Assembly: GCA_019694155.1 (NCBI GenBank)
Contig: JAIBCN010000041.1
Coordinates: 1-62,301 of the forward strand
Direction of reading: 5' to 3'
Source of the DNA: Vicinamibacteria bacterium
GTDB lineage: Bacteria; Acidobacteriota; Vicinamibacteria; Fen-336; JAGNNV01
DNA length: 62,301 nt
Below, in pieces: positions 53,535-62,301 of the stretch (its first letter is position 1; the number at the start of each line of letters is the position of its first letter). Position numbers and translations under genes: made by a program. The notes beneath the pieces were generated by a model, which ran no database searches, was not told the DNA's origin, and saw only the letters and a program-made list of their open reading frames with translations.

Positions 53535-54881
53535 TTAAGCTCCCGCGCCCCGGGAATCGACCTCCTCCCCGCGACCACCCTCGCTCAGGCGGCCCCGGAT
53601 GGCGTCCTGCCGGTCCATCGCCATCTCCGTTTCCTCCGCCTGCCGGATCCGCTCGCTCAGCTCCCCTTCAAGGGGCCGCGCCATGGGCAGTTCTTCGCGC
53701 GCCGACACCGAGGGAGCGAGGGGCTTTGAAAGAACACGGCCGATCTCGTCCACCACGGTCTCCGCGGTCGCGCGGGCGGTCGTGTACTTCGCCGTGAGTA
53801 TGGAGAGGATCCGCGGGTCGGCGTGGTGGATGACGCGCGAGCGGTAGACGGGTTCGCCATTCGGAGCCCCGGGCACGTGGCCGGAGTGAACCACGGCGAT
53901 GTCCTCGTCCCTTATTCCGGCCCAGGGAAAGGCGCGGCGCCCTGCTTCCATCAGCTCCGAGACAAGGGCGTCGAGGGGCGCCTTCCCGTCGTCATAGATC
54001 GTCCCCATCATCGACCGGCCGAGCCACGGAACGAGGAACAGAAAGCGGCCGCGATCCCTGGCGCCGATCGCGACCGAAGGCGTCAGATCGCGGGCGAGGA
54101 CCACGTTGACCCCGCGGATCAGCGGGGGCGAAGAGCACGTCTGCGCGAAGACGCGCGATACCTCTTCGATCTGGGCTCCCGCGGCGTTGACGACGAAGCG
54201 GGCTCGAAAGGTGAGGCCACGCCCGGAGACGAGGTCGGTGGCGCGAACCTCGAAGCCATCGGTCGAGGAAGATCCGTCCGCCCGCCCGGGGCGCACGCCG
54301 GTGTCCAGCCGGCACCGGTTGAGGATCGCCGCCCCGGCTCCCGACGCCGCGTGCAGCAAACCCATCACGAGCCGCTCCGTGTGAGTGATCTGAGCGTCCT
54401 CCCACACGAAAGCAGGCGCCCCCGAAAGGGCCGCGCCGCCCAGGGAGGCGGCGTGAGCCTGATCGAGCAGCCGGGTGGTTCCGATGGCGCGGTCGCCGCG
54501 CAGCCCCTCATTCCGATCGTAGGACAGAATGTCGTTCACGAGGCCGCCGAAGAAGAACTTCAGTTCGTCCAGGGGAGCGGGTGCGCTGATGGCGAACTTC
54601 AGGGGCCGGACGATCTTAGGGGCCACGCGCAACAGCGCGCGCCGTTCGCGCACCGACTCCCGAAACCCCGCGACGTCGAGCCTCTGCAGATGGCGGAGGC
54701 CGCCGTGAGCCGTCTTCAAGGACGACCAGCTCGTGGCCTGTCCAAAGTCCCCGACCTCGACGAGGGCGACGCTGAGCCCGCGCGACGACCCTTCACGAGC
54801 CACCCAGGCGCCGGCGATCCCGCCGCCGATCACCAGGACGTCGTGCTCGCGGCCTTCGAGGGCCAAAGGGTCGCGCTTCAT
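53535..54881 (-). CDS. FAD-dependent glycerol-3-phosphate dehydrogenase-like oxidoreductase
   Basis: Flavoenzyme of the GlpD/DAO group, 448 residues. The dinucleotide-binding motif VLVIGGGIAGAW is at 15-26, followed by QATSWSSLKTAHGGLRHLQ, as in GlpD. Other GlpD-like segments: FVVNAAGAQIEEV and MMGTIYDD. Likely a membrane-associated dehydrogenase that feeds electrons to quinone, but the C-terminal GlpD extension is short. Could be a glycerol-3-phosphate or other hydroxy-acid/amine dehydrogenase. Divergent from threonine aldolase (57 bp). Confidence 0.83.
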   Translation of the reverse strand: MKRDPLALEGREHDVLVIGGGIAGAWVAREGSSRGLSVALVEVGDFGQATSWSSLKTAHGGLRHLQRLDVAGFRESVRERRALLRVAPKIVRPLKFAISAPAPLDELKFFFGGLVNDILSYDRNEGLRGDRAIGTTRLLDQAHAASLGGAALSGAPAFVWEDAQITHTERLVMGLLHAASGAGAAILNRCRLDTGVRPGRADGSSSTDGFEVRATDLVSGRGLTFRARFVVNAAGAQIEEVSRVFAQTCSSPPLIRGVNVVLARDLTPSVAIGARDRGRFLFLVPWLGRSMMGTIYDDGKAPLDALVSELMEAGRRAFPWAGIRDEDIAVVHSGHVPGAPNGEPVYRSRVIHHADPRILSILTAKYTTARATAETVVDEIGRVLSKPLAPSVSAREELPMARPLEGELSERIRQAEETEMAMDRQDAIRGRLSEGGRGEEVDSRGAGA

Positions 54882-54938
54882 CGGAGGACGAGCTTAGTCG
54901 TTTGACCCGTGGAGCGAGTGAGGCATAGCGTCGCGCGC

Positions 54939-55967
54939 ATGAACGGAATCATCGACTTGCGGTCGGATACGGTCACCCGGCCGACGGACGCCATGCGCAA
55001 GGCCATGGCCGAGGCGGAGGTGGGGGACGACGTCTTCGGCGAGGACCCCACCGCGGCGCGCCTCCAGGAGCGGGTGGCGGCGATGCTCGGCTTCGAAGCC
55101 GCGCTTTTCATGCCGTCGGGTGTGATGGCGAACGAGGTGGCGATCCGTCTGTGGACGCGGCCGGGCGACGAGGTGCTGTGCGACGCTCATTCCCACGTCG
55201 TCGACTATGAACTCTCCGGCATGGCCGCGCTCTCCGGCGTGATCCCCCGGACGGTGACGACGGAGCGCGGCCACGTGACGGCGAGGGACGTCGCCGCCTC
55301 GAAGCGGCCGCGAACGTATTTCCGCTCCGAGATCACCCTGCTCGTTCTCGAGAACACGCACAATCTCGCGGGTGGGACGGTGACCACGGCTGCGGACATG
55401 CAGGCGAGCATCAACGCCGCCCGGGAGCGGGGCCTCAAGGTCCACGTCGACGGGGCGCGGCTGTGGAACGCCGCGGTCGCGCTGGGCTGCGGGCCGGCCG
55501 AACTGGTGGCGGGCGCCGACTCGGCGATGGTGACACTATCGAAGGGACTGTGCGCTCCCGTGGGATCGATCCTCTGCGCGGATCGCGACTCGATCGAGCG
55601 GGCGCGGCGTATCCGCAAGCAGTTCGGCGGCGGCATGCGTCAGATCGGGCACCTGGCGGCGGCCGGCCTCGTCGCGGTTGACACCATGGTGTCGCGGCTT
55701 GCCGAAGATCACGAAAAGGCGCGCCGTCTGGCCGAGATCGCGAGCGGAGCCGCGGCCGTTCGGGTGACCCCGCCTGAAACCAACATCCTCTTCGTCCATC
55801 TCGAGACGCCAAAGGCCCAGACGATCGCAGACCGGCTGCTGGCGGGGAACATCCATGCGTCGGTCATGGGAGATTCGGCCCTCCGGTTCGTCACCCACAA
55901 GGACGTCTCCCTGGCCGAATGCGAGGCCGCTGGCGCCGCTTTCGCCGAGGCCTCTAAAGCCATTTGA
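54939..55967 (+). CDS. ltaE: Low-specificity L-threonine aldolase
   Basis: Pyridoxal-phosphate enzyme of 342 residues that cleaves L-threonine/allo-threonine to glycine and acetaldehyde. Conserved [11 protein letters not shown] at the start, [13 protein letters not shown], catalytic His85 in DAHSHVVDY, Asp171 in [10 protein letters not shown] and the cofactor lysine at 202 in [12 protein letters not shown]. The start at 54939 is chosen for the family start [12 protein letters not shown]; an in-frame GTG ten codons earlier is possible. No operon partner is apparent. Confidence 0.92.
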   Translation: MNGIIDLRSDTVTRPTDAMRKAMAEAEVGDDVFGEDPTAARLQERVAAMLGFEAALFMPSGVMANEVAIRLWTRPGDEVLCDAHSHVVDYELSGMAALSGVIPRTVTTERGHVTARDVAASKRPRTYFRSEITLLVLENTHNLAGGTVTTAADMQASINAARERGLKVHVDGARLWNAAVALGCGPAELVAGADSAMVTLSKGLCAPVGSILCADRDSIERARRIRKQFGGGMRQIGHLAAAGLVAVDTMVSRLAEDHEKARRLAEIASGAAAVRVTPPETNILFVHLETPKAQTIADRLLAGNIHASVMGDSALRFVTHKDVSLAECEAAGAAFAEASKAI

Positions 55968-56040
55968 TGCAAGGACCTGGGCACCCAGGGAACTTTGACG
56001 AAACTGTGACAGACGACCCTGTCGAAAGTCTCTAGACTGA

Positions 56041-57120
56041 ATGCCCATGTTGGATAGCACTCACAGCAATTATTCAGGCTTCGAAGCCTCCTCCCCAGCC
56101 GGCGCTCTCGAAACCACGGCGAAGCCGGACCCCGAAGTCTCTCTTCGCCTGCTCATCGCGCCTTTCGCGAAACCACAGGATGCCCGCGCCTGGACGCAGT
56201 TCGCCACCACGCTGGCGTTGTTCGTCCTTGGATGGACGGCCACCGCGGTGGCGGTCGTGCAGGGATGGGGCGTGCTCGCGACACTCCTGTTCGCCCTGCC
56301 TACCGCGGGATTCACCGTACGCCTCTTCATCTTCCAGCACGACTGCGGACACGGGTCGTTCTTCAGCTCCGAGCGGGCAAACCACGCGGTGGGCGCCTTC
56401 ATCGGCGTGCTGACCATGGTGCCCTACAGCTACTGGAAGAAGACTCACGCCATTCACCATGCGACCTCGGGAAATCTCGACCGACGCGGCTTCGGCGACA
56501 TCGACACCATGACCGTCGACGAATACAGGACTCTGCCGCTGTGGCGGCGACTTTCCTATCGCATCTACCGCAACCCCGCGGTGCTCGTGGGTCTGGGTCC
56601 CTTCTATCAGTTCGTGCTGAAGCACCGCTTCCCGTTCGATCTGCCCTTCACCTACCGCAAGGAATGGAACAGCGTCTTCCTGAACAACCTCGCGCTGCTG
56701 GGCCTCTTCGGCGGGCTCACCGCGCTGCTGGGACTGAAGACGCTGCTGCTCGTCCATCTTCCCATCGTGCTCATCTCCGGCATGGCCGGGGTGTGGCTCT
56801 TCTACGTGCAGCACCAGTTCGAGGACGCCTACTGGGAGCGCGACAACGCCTGGTCGGTCGAGAAGGCGGCGTTTCTCGGCAGCTCCTATTTCCAGCTCCC
56901 CCGTATCCTCCAGTGGTTCAGCGGCAACATCGGCTTCCACCACATCCATCACCTGGCTCTCAAGGTTCCGAACTACCGGCTGCAGGAGTGCTTCGAATCG
57001 AGCCCGCGCCTTCAGCGGGCTCCCACGCTCACCATGCGCAGCAGCCTCGGCTGCGCGAAGCTCGCCCTGTGGGACGAGCGGGCGAAGCGGCTGGTGCCCT
57101 TTTCGGCCGCCCGCGGGTAA
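56041..57120 (+). CDS. Membrane fatty acid desaturase
   Basis: Membrane-bound di-iron desaturase of 359 residues with the three histidine boxes: HDCGH (100-104), HAIHH (136-140) and FHHIHH (299-304). Hydrophobic helix pairs around 55-95 and 215-255 fit the DesA/omega-6 layout. It introduces a double bond in fatty acyl chains of membrane lipids. The first 35 residues are a hydrophilic leader. A second ATG two codons downstream is possible. The 73 bp upstream contain TTGACG (55995) and TAGACT (56033), but the spacing is not that of a standard promoter. Confidence 0.92.
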   Translation: MPMLDSTHSNYSGFEASSPAGALETTAKPDPEVSLRLLIAPFAKPQDARAWTQFATTLALFVLGWTATAVAVVQGWGVLATLLFALPTAGFTVRLFIFQHDCGHGSFFSSERANHAVGAFIGVLTMVPYSYWKKTHAIHHATSGNLDRRGFGDIDTMTVDEYRTLPLWRRLSYRIYRNPAVLVGLGPFYQFVLKHRFPFDLPFTYRKEWNSVFLNNLALLGLFGGLTALLGLKTLLLVHLPIVLISGMAGVWLFYVQHQFEDAYWERDNAWSVEKAAFLGSSYFQLPRILQWFSGNIGFHHIHHLALKVPNYRLQECFESSPRLQRAPTLTMRSSLGCAKLALWDERAKRLVPFSAARG

Positions 57121-57162
57121 CGCCTGCGGCGAACCTCACGCCTGCCAGTCGCGCGCGTCGTT

Positions 57163-60100
57163 TCAGGGCACCGCTTCGACCTGGGTCACGAACTTGAACG
57201 TACCGCCGCGCCGCTTCTCGAAGACGATGTTTATGTTGATGCTGGCGCCGGAGGCCAGAGGACCTGGCAGGGCGTAGACGAGCGTCGAATTCAGACCGCC
57301 TCCGATGCTCTGCAAGCCCTCGAGTTCGAGGTTCAAGGCCTCGACTGTCGTCGGCCCCACCGCGGTCACGGGAACGACCCGGGCGCTCCCGGTGATCGGC
57401 CGCAGGTCGGCCACATTCGGATTGGCATACGCCGGTCCGTTCAGAGTGGTGAGCGTGACGAAGCGCCACCTGAGGCTGGTGATGGGCTGCGGCGTGTTGT
57501 TCGTGACCTTGAAGCGGAACTCCAGGTGGTGAGGAGTGAAGCTCGCGTCGACCTCGCGATTCGGGGGCAGGGAGCCGGCCACCGCAGGGTCGATGACGGA
57601 GAACGCAAGCGCCTTGGAGCGCCCGGAGGTCGATCGGCGAGGACCGGGCAGTCCGAGTTGAGACACGCGACCCGTATAGGTGCGCGCATCCGCGGAAATG
57701 AAGACGAAATCGGACTCGTTGTCGCCCGTGTCGACAGCGACGGAGTTCACATTCCGGCGCACGAAGGCATACTCGCCATCCACGTCTACTCCGGTCCCCG
57801 GCGTCAGGCCGGCGCCCTCGCGATAGAGCGGCGCCGGCGATCCCGGCTCCACGCCGGCGAAGCCAACCGAGTCGATCCGGGCGGGGGCGGTGAGGGCCGT
57901 CCCGTTGAACAGAGCGATGCCCGCTCCATCGGGGATGTCGTCGATCAGGAATCCGGAGTCGCCCGAGCCCACGATCCCCGCGCCCGCCGGATACGCGGCC
58001 AGATCGCCGGAGCTGAAGCCGGCCACACCGCCGATGCAATCGCAGAAATAGCGATTGGCGAAGAGGAAGAAGCCACTCGGAGGAATCGCGGCGCCGGCGG
58101 GAATCACACCGATCGCCGTTCCGTTGTCCATGGCGAGCGTCAGACCTTCGCCGCCCACTAGGATGGATGCGGAAGTTCGGTTGTGGATTTCGACGAATTC
58201 ATTCCGCGTCCCGTCGGCCCCGGAAGGAGCGCCCCGGAACCGCAACTGCGAGATCACCAGGTCTCCCGGCGCGATGGCCGAGCCGATGACCACGGTGTAC
58301 ATCCGGGCGCCCGCGCAGGTGAACGGAGACCCGCTGTCGGTGGCGGTGATCTCGAAGGTGAACTTGCCCGTCGAGGTCGGGGAGCCGGCCAGGCCTCCAG
58401 GGCCGGGACTATTGAGAGTCAGCCCTGGCGGCAGGGAACCCGAGGTCAGGGCATAGGTGTAAGGACCCGCGCCGCCGAGCGCCGCCAGCGATCCTGAGTA
58501 CGGCATTCCCGTCGTGCCGTGCGGAAGAGCGCCGAGAGTGATGGTGGGGCAAGTGCCGGTTCCCCGGATGGTGAAGGTGAAGGGGTTTTCATCGCTGTCG
58601 TCGGTCGCGAAGCTCACGACGGCCGTGCGGGGGCCCCGAGCGCTCGGGTGAAACTCGATCCCGAAGGCGGACCCGTTGGCCGGGGTCACGGGCGAATAGG
58701 GGTCGAGACCGACGATGAAGTCTCCGGCAGCCGGGCCGCTCACACTGATGGTCCCGAGGTTCAGGTCCGCGGAGCCCCAGTTGTAAGCGATGAAGTTGCG
58801 GCCCGCCACGCCTCCGTCGGTGTTGACGCCGCCGAAGTCCGTGTCGTCCACCAGGCTCGGCGTCCCATCACCGTTCGCGATCTCGATGTTGTTTCCGAAG
58901 ACCGCGATCTCGGGGGCCGCCGCGATGCTCGCCAAAGACTCCACCAGGCCGCTGGCCCCGTTTGAATAGCCTCCCACATTGCGGCCGCGCGCGCGCAGGA
59001 GGCCGCTTGCGGGAAGGCTGAGACCGGTGAGCTGAAAATCAGGCGTCGCGCCCACTCGGACGCCGTCGCCGAGCGGGACCCAGCTCAGACCGCCGTTGGT
59101 GCTCTGCTCGAACGTGACCTGCGCGATCTCGGGCGCGCCGCCGCTCCGGACCCAGCTGACCTCGTTCGGGCTGGGGGCGCTCAGGATCTGGGGCGCCGGG
59201 TCGTTGAGGAGCCGGGCGAAGTAGTTCCTCGCGGTAGAAGCGAAAGCGCCGTTCGGTCGAAGGGCGGTGAACATGCCCCCGATGAGGATCTTCCCGTCCG
59301 CCTGCAGAGCCACGGTTCGGACATTGAAGGCGCTCGGATCGAACGCCGGGTCGAGGCTGCCATCGGCGTTGAAGCGAGCGATCCCTTCCCGCGCGATGGG
59401 CACCGGCGATCCGTTCGGCTGAAGGTTGCTGAAGGCCCCGCCCACCAGGAATCTCCCATCGGCCTGCAGGGCCATGGTGTAAGGGACGTTGTCCGGCGTC
59501 GGATCGAAGGCGGAGTCGAGCGTGCCGTCGGCGTTCACCCGGGCCAGGAATTGGCGCGGAGTGGCGGTGGGAGCGCCGTTGGGCTTGAGGGAAGTGAAGA
59601 TGCCGCCGACGAGGATCCGGCCGTCCGGCTGCAGCGCCAGCGTGTAGACGTTGCTGCTCGGCTTGGGATCAAACGCCGCATCCAGAGTTCCACTGCTGTT
59701 CAGCCGCGCCATATTGTCGCGCGGGGTTGCGCTCGGCGCCCCGTTCGGCTGCAGCGACGTGAACCCGCCCCCGATGAGGATCTTTCCATCGGGCTGAACG
59801 GCCACCGTCCAGATGACGCTGTTCACGTTGTTCGGCTTGGGGTCGAAGCCCGTATCGAGGGTGCCGTCGGCATTCACCCGGGCGATGCGCAGACGTTGCG
59901 TCGCGCTCGGGGCTCCGTTCGGCTGAAGGGAGCCGAACTGGCCTCCGAGGACGATCTTTCCGTCTGTCTGGAGCGCGAGGCACAGGACGGCCCCGCTCGC
60001 GTTCGGGTTGAAGGCGGTGTCGATCGTCCCGTCGCTGTTCAGTCGCGCCACCCGATTGCGCGGGGTCGCGCTGGGAGCGCCGTTCGGCTGAAGGGTAGTG

Positions 60101-62301
60101 AAGTAGCCCCCGATCACGATCTTCCCGTCCGGCTGCAGGACCAGGGTGTAGATGGCGCTGTTGGCGTTTGGATTGAAGCCGGTATCGAGGGAGCCATCGG
60201 CGTTCAGGCGGGCGATGTTGTTTCGCGGCTGGCCCAGAACCGAGGTGAAGCTGCCCGCGATGAGGATCTTCCGGTCGGGCTGGACGGCCGTGGAAAGGAC
60301 GTAGTCGCCCGCCACGTTGGCGACGAGCTCGTCCAGGTCGCCCGGAAGAGCGGGAGACCGATTGACCACGACGCTGTAGACGGTGCTGAACACGGGGTTC
60401 TGAGCGGTCACCCGCACATCCACGGGGTTCGCGCCGACGTTGAGCGCCAGGGGGGCCGTGGGGCTGCCCGAATTGACGCTCGTCCAGGCGCCGCCGTTGA
60501 TGCGGACCTGGATGACGGCGTTGGGCTCGGCCTTCGTGGGCGTGACGGTGAGCGAGGAGTCGCTGAAGGCGGCGAAGCAGGAGTAGGTGGTGGTGCCACT
60601 CGAGAAAGAAGGAGACAGGCTGCAAAGACTGGTGGTCAGACTGGAGAGCGCGGAGTTGTTGGGGTCGAGACCCATGCCCTGGATGGCGAAATCGAAGGGG
60701 TTCTCGTCGGCGTCGTTGTCCTGGATGGTGAGGGTGGCCTTCCGCAGGCCGAGGCCGCTTGGATCGAACATGACCTGGAATGTCGTGCTGCCGCCCGGGC
60801 CGATCGGCGACACGGGCGGAGCGATGACCGTGAAGTCCGCCGCGTCCGGCCCCCCCACGACCACCTTGGGGGCGCCGGTGAGCACCAGGGTCGCGGCGCC
60901 GGTGTTGGTGATGGTGTAGGTGCGGGCGTTCAGTCCGCCCGCCACGGGGAGGCCGCCGAAATCCGTATCGTCAGCGAGGCTCGGTGTGAAGTCGCCATCG
61001 GCGATTCCCGTGGCGTTGCCCGTCACCGCGATTTCCGGAGAGGGCCCGAAGCTCGCCAGGGCCTGCACCAGACCCGAGGAGCCGTCTTGATAGCCGCCGG
61101 CGACGCGAGCACGCGCGCGCAATTGGCCGCTTGAGGGAAGGGAGAGGCCCGTGAGCTGCCAGTTCGGCGTCGTGCCGACGCGCGCGCCGGCTCCCAGGAG
61201 AGTCCAGGTCGCGCCGCTGTCGAGGCTCTGCTCGAAGGTGACGCCCGCCGCTTCGGGCGAAGCGCCTCCGCGAATCCAGCTGACTTGCGTCGCATCGGGA
61301 GAGCTCAGAACCTGGGTGGCGGCGTCGTTGTTCAAGCGGGCGAAGCGGCTGCGCGACTTGGCGCTGGCCGCGCCGTTCGGTTGGAGAGACGAGAAGTATC
61401 CGCCAAGGAGGATCCTGCCATCGCCTTGCAGGGCCACGCTGGCCACCGTGGCGCTGGCGTTCGGATCGAAGCCGTTGTCGAGCGTGCCGTCGGCGTTGAG
61501 CCGCGCGACGAAGTTGCGCATGGTGGGCGGGAACACACCGTTGGGCACGAGGAACGTGAAGTCGCCGCCCAGGACGATCTTTCCATCCGCCTGCACGGCC
61601 ATGGTGTAGACATTGCCGTTCGCGGAAGGATCGAAACCCGCATCGAGCGCGCCCGCGGCGGTGACGCGCGCGATGCGGCTTCTCGCGGTCGGACTGGCCG
61701 CCCCGTTGGGTTGAAGCGAATTGAACTGGCCGCCCAGCAGGACGCTCCCGTCCGCCTGAACGGCGAGGCTGAACACGATGTTGTCCGCGTTCGGGTCGAA
61801 TCCCCCGTCGAGCGTGCCGTCCGCGTTTACGCGGGCGACGTGGTTGCGCGCGGTAGGACTGGAGGCACCGTTGGGCTGCAGGGTGGTGAACCAGCCGCCG
61901 AGGAGAATCCGGCCGTCCGGCTGCAGGGCCACGCTGAACACCGGGAAGTTCGCGTTAGGGTCAAAGGCCGGATCGAGCGTCCCGTCGGCGTTCACCCGCG
62001 CAATGAAATTGCGAAGAGTCGGGCTCGCGGCTCCGTTCGGCTGGAGGAAATTGAAGTTTCCGCCCAGGAGGATGGCGCCGTCCGGCTGAGGAGTAATGCT
62101 CGTGACGGTGCTGTTGGCGTTGGGATCGAAACCGGGATCCAGGGACCCATCGGCGTTCAAACGGGCAATCTTGTTGCGTGTGGTGGGACTCGCCGCTCCG
62201 TTCGGTTGAAGGCTCGTGAAATCCCCCCCGACCAGGATCTTGCCGTCCGCTTGAAGGGCGACGCTGTAGACCGGAACATCCGGATTCGGGTCGAAAGCGG
62301 C
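57163..62301 (-). CDS. Giant secreted delta-60-repeat/choice-of-anchor-D protein, 5' end outside window
   Basis: C-terminal 1,712 residues of a very large surface or secreted protein; the frame is open to the right edge, so its N-terminus is not seen. Order from the window edge: a delta-60 repeat array (6 units in the window), a linker, a choice-of-anchor-D domain, a cadherin-like beta-sandwich, a second array of 7 units, a near-copy of the linker, a second choice-of-anchor-D domain, a putative Ig domain (PYSGSLAALGGAGPYTYAL), a lamin-tail-like domain (NEFVEIHNRTSA) and a ~150-residue C-terminal domain. The apparent start at 62160 is only an internal TTG. No sorting signal recognised at the C-terminus. 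Function unknown; adhesion or matrix role is inference. Confidence 0.88.
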   Translation of the reverse strand, partial: AAFDPNPDVPVYSVALQADGKILVGGDFTSLQPNGAASPTTRNKIARLNADGSLDPGFDPNANSTVTSITPQPDGAILLGGNFNFLQPNGAASPTLRNFIARVNADGTLDPAFDPNANFPVFSVALQPDGRILLGGWFTTLQPNGASSPTARNHVARVNADGTLDGGFDPNADNIVFSLAVQADGSVLLGGQFNSLQPNGAASPTARSRIARVTAAGALDAGFDPSANGNVYTMAVQADGKIVLGGDFTFLVPNGVFPPTMRNFVARLNADGTLDNGFDPNASATVASVALQGDGRILLGGYFSSLQPNGAASAKSRSRFARLNNDAATQVLSSPDATQVSWIRGGASPEAAGVTFEQSLDSGATWTLLGAGARVGTTPNWQLTGLSLPSSGQLRARARVAGGYQDGSSGLVQALASFGPSPEIAVTGNATGIADGDFTPSLADDTDFGGLPVAGGLNARTYTITNTGAATLVLTGAPKVVVGGPDAADFTVIAPPVSPIGPGGSTTFQVMFDPSGLGLRKATLTIQDNDADENPFDFAIQGMGLDPNNSALSSLTTSLCSLSPSFSSGTTTYSCFAAFSDSSLTVTPTKAEPNAVIQVRINGGAWTSVNSGSPTAPLALNVGANPVDVRVTAQNPVFSTVYSVVVNRSPALPGDLDELVANVAGDYVLSTAVQPDRKILIAGSFTSVLGQPRNNIARLNADGSLDTGFNPNANSAIYTLVLQPDGKIVIGGYFTTLQPNGAPSATPRNRVARLNSDGTIDTAFNPNASGAVLCLALQTDGKIVLGGQFGSLQPNGAPSATQRLRIARVNADGTLDTGFDPKPNNVNSVIWTVAVQPDGKILIGGGFTSLQPNGAPSATPRDNMARLNSSGTLDAAFDPKPSSNVYTLALQPDGRILVGGIFTSLKPNGAPTATPRQFLARVNADGTLDSAFDPTPDNVPYTMALQADGRFLVGGAFSNLQPNGSPVPIAREGIARFNADGSLDPAFDPSAFNVRTVALQADGKILIGGMFTALRPNGAFASTARNYFARLLNDPAPQILSAPSPNEVSWVRSGGAPEIAQVTFEQSTNGGLSWVPLGDGVRVGATPDFQLTGLSLPASGLLRARGRNVGGYSNGASGLVESLASIAAAPEIAVFGNNIEIANGDGTPSLVDDTDFGGVNTDGGVAGRNFIAYNWGSADLNLGTISVSGPAAGDFIVGLDPYSPVTPANGSAFGIEFHPSARGPRTAVVSFATDDSDENPFTFTIRGTGTCPTITLGALPHGTTGMPYSGSLAALGGAGPYTYALTSGSLPPGLTLNSPGPGGLAGSPTSTGKFTFEITATDSGSPFTCAGARMYTVVIGSAIAPGDLVISQLRFRGAPSGADGTRNEFVEIHNRTSASILVGGEGLTLAMDNGTAIGVIPAGAAIPPSGFFLFANRYFCDCIGGVAGFSSGDLAAYPAGAGIVGSGDSGFLIDDIPDGAGIALFNGTALTAPARIDSVGFAGVEPGSPAPLYREGAGLTPGTGVDVDGEYAFVRRNVNSVAVDTGDNESDFVFISADARTYTGRVSQLGLPGPRRSTSGRSKALAFSVIDPAVAGSLPPNREVDASFTPHHLEFRFKVTNNTPQPITSLRWRFVTLTTLNGPAYANPNVADLRPITGSARVVPVTAVGPTTVEALNLELEGLQSIGGGLNSTLVYALPGPLASGASININIVFEKRRGGTFKFVTQVEAVP
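59200..60312 (-). repeat. Delta-60 repeat array 2 (seven units)
   Basis: Seven ~53-residue units, first one divergent (AVQPDRKILIAGSFTSVLG, shorter because it lacks the QPNGA insert), last one followed by the VSW linker. Seven units fit a complete beta-propeller. Confidence 0.85.
61325..62301 (-). repeat. Delta-60 repeat array 1 (six units visible, continues off edge)
   Basis: Units of ~53 residues with the pattern VxSVALQxDGKILLGGxFxxLQPNGAxSPTxRNxIARxNADGTLDxxFDPNA. Each likely makes one blade of a beta-propeller. Six are seen before the window edge; by comparison with array 2 at least one more is expected beyond base 62301. Confidence 0.85.

Noticed and set aside
59551..61134. 527-codon frame antisense to the giant repeat protein
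   Set aside because: Arg/Gly/Asp-rich shadow whose periodicity follows the delta-60 repeats on the other strand.
57163..62301. Regularly spaced ~160-base repeats resembling an array
   Set aside because: The period is a coding repeat of ~53 codons with divergent DNA; not a CRISPR, which needs short identical repeats and unique spacers.

Overview
This is a 62.3 kb, GC-rich chromosomal window from a Gram-negative bacterium. It contains no rRNA, tRNA, CRISPR array, phage module or insertion sequence that I could recognise. Gram-negative traits are the peptidoglycan-associated lipoprotein Pal, TatA, several signal peptides and lipoproteins, and a PilT-type ATPase. Menaquinone is probably made by the futalosine route (mqnA-mqnC). 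Deoxynucleotides are made by a B12-dependent class II ribonucleotide reductase, and a second B12 enzyme (a methylmalonyl-CoA-mutase-type large subunit) is present. Together with TldD/TldE, CHRD and DUF2911 secreted proteins, a TPR-bearing Ser/Thr kinase and a giant delta-60-repeat protein with choice-of-anchor-D domains, this suggests Acidobacteriota or a neighbouring deep phylum. That placement is an inference of low to moderate confidence, since there is no phylogenetic marker gene to read directly.

Layout. 0-3.8 kb (minus strand): amidohydrolase, rarA, lactate permease. 3.8-10.9 kb: a surface-glycan block with wecB (minus), then divergently a nucleotide-sugar epimerase, a GT2 glycosyltransferase and two large membrane proteins. 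10.9-16.5 kb (minus): RluA-type pseudouridine synthase, a secreted protein with its own terminator, and a double ABC-2 exporter cassette (ATPase-permease-ATPase-permease, all joined by 4-base overlaps). 16.5-20.2 kb: nrdJ, followed by a 53-residue protein and a terminator, preceded by an AT-richer island with a candidate short gene. 20.2-28 kb: mqnA-mqnC, a TPR lipid/peptidoglycan-side protein, nadE, and a PilZ/pseudo-receiver protein translationally coupled to alpha-glucan phosphorylase. 28-30.6 kb (minus): a small conserved protein, an orphan ThiS, PilT and a zinc-ribbon pseudo-receiver. 30.7-36.9 kb (plus): a 46-residue membrane microprotein, an SSS symporter, a fumarase/adenylosuccinate-lyase-family enzyme, TldD and TldE. 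37-43.5 kb: CHRD lipoprotein, APC permease (minus), secreted protein, LysW-like zinc ribbon, TatA, Pal, a kinase, and a secreted protein. 43.5-49.1 kb: PuuD-like membrane protein, B12-dependent mutase, PAP2 phosphatase, DUF2911 protein, gatB. 49.2-57.1 kb: MtgA (apparently with a non-canonical start), two methyltransferases, GNAT, GGDEF/GAF protein, GlpD-like flavoenzyme, threonine aldolase, fatty-acid desaturase. 57.2-62.3 kb (minus): the C-terminal 1,712 residues of a giant secreted repeat protein that runs off the right edge.

Most genes are housekeeping or envelope functions arranged in short operons with ATGA/GTGA coupling. The parts most worth a second look are the LysW-like carrier with an altered C-terminus, the PilZ-GlgP coupling, the PilT/zinc-ribbon/ThiS operon, the island upstream of nrdJ, the microproteins beside nrdJ and the SSS symporter, the MtgA start, and the duplicated super-module of the giant protein. 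I see no clear-cut new defence or mobile system.
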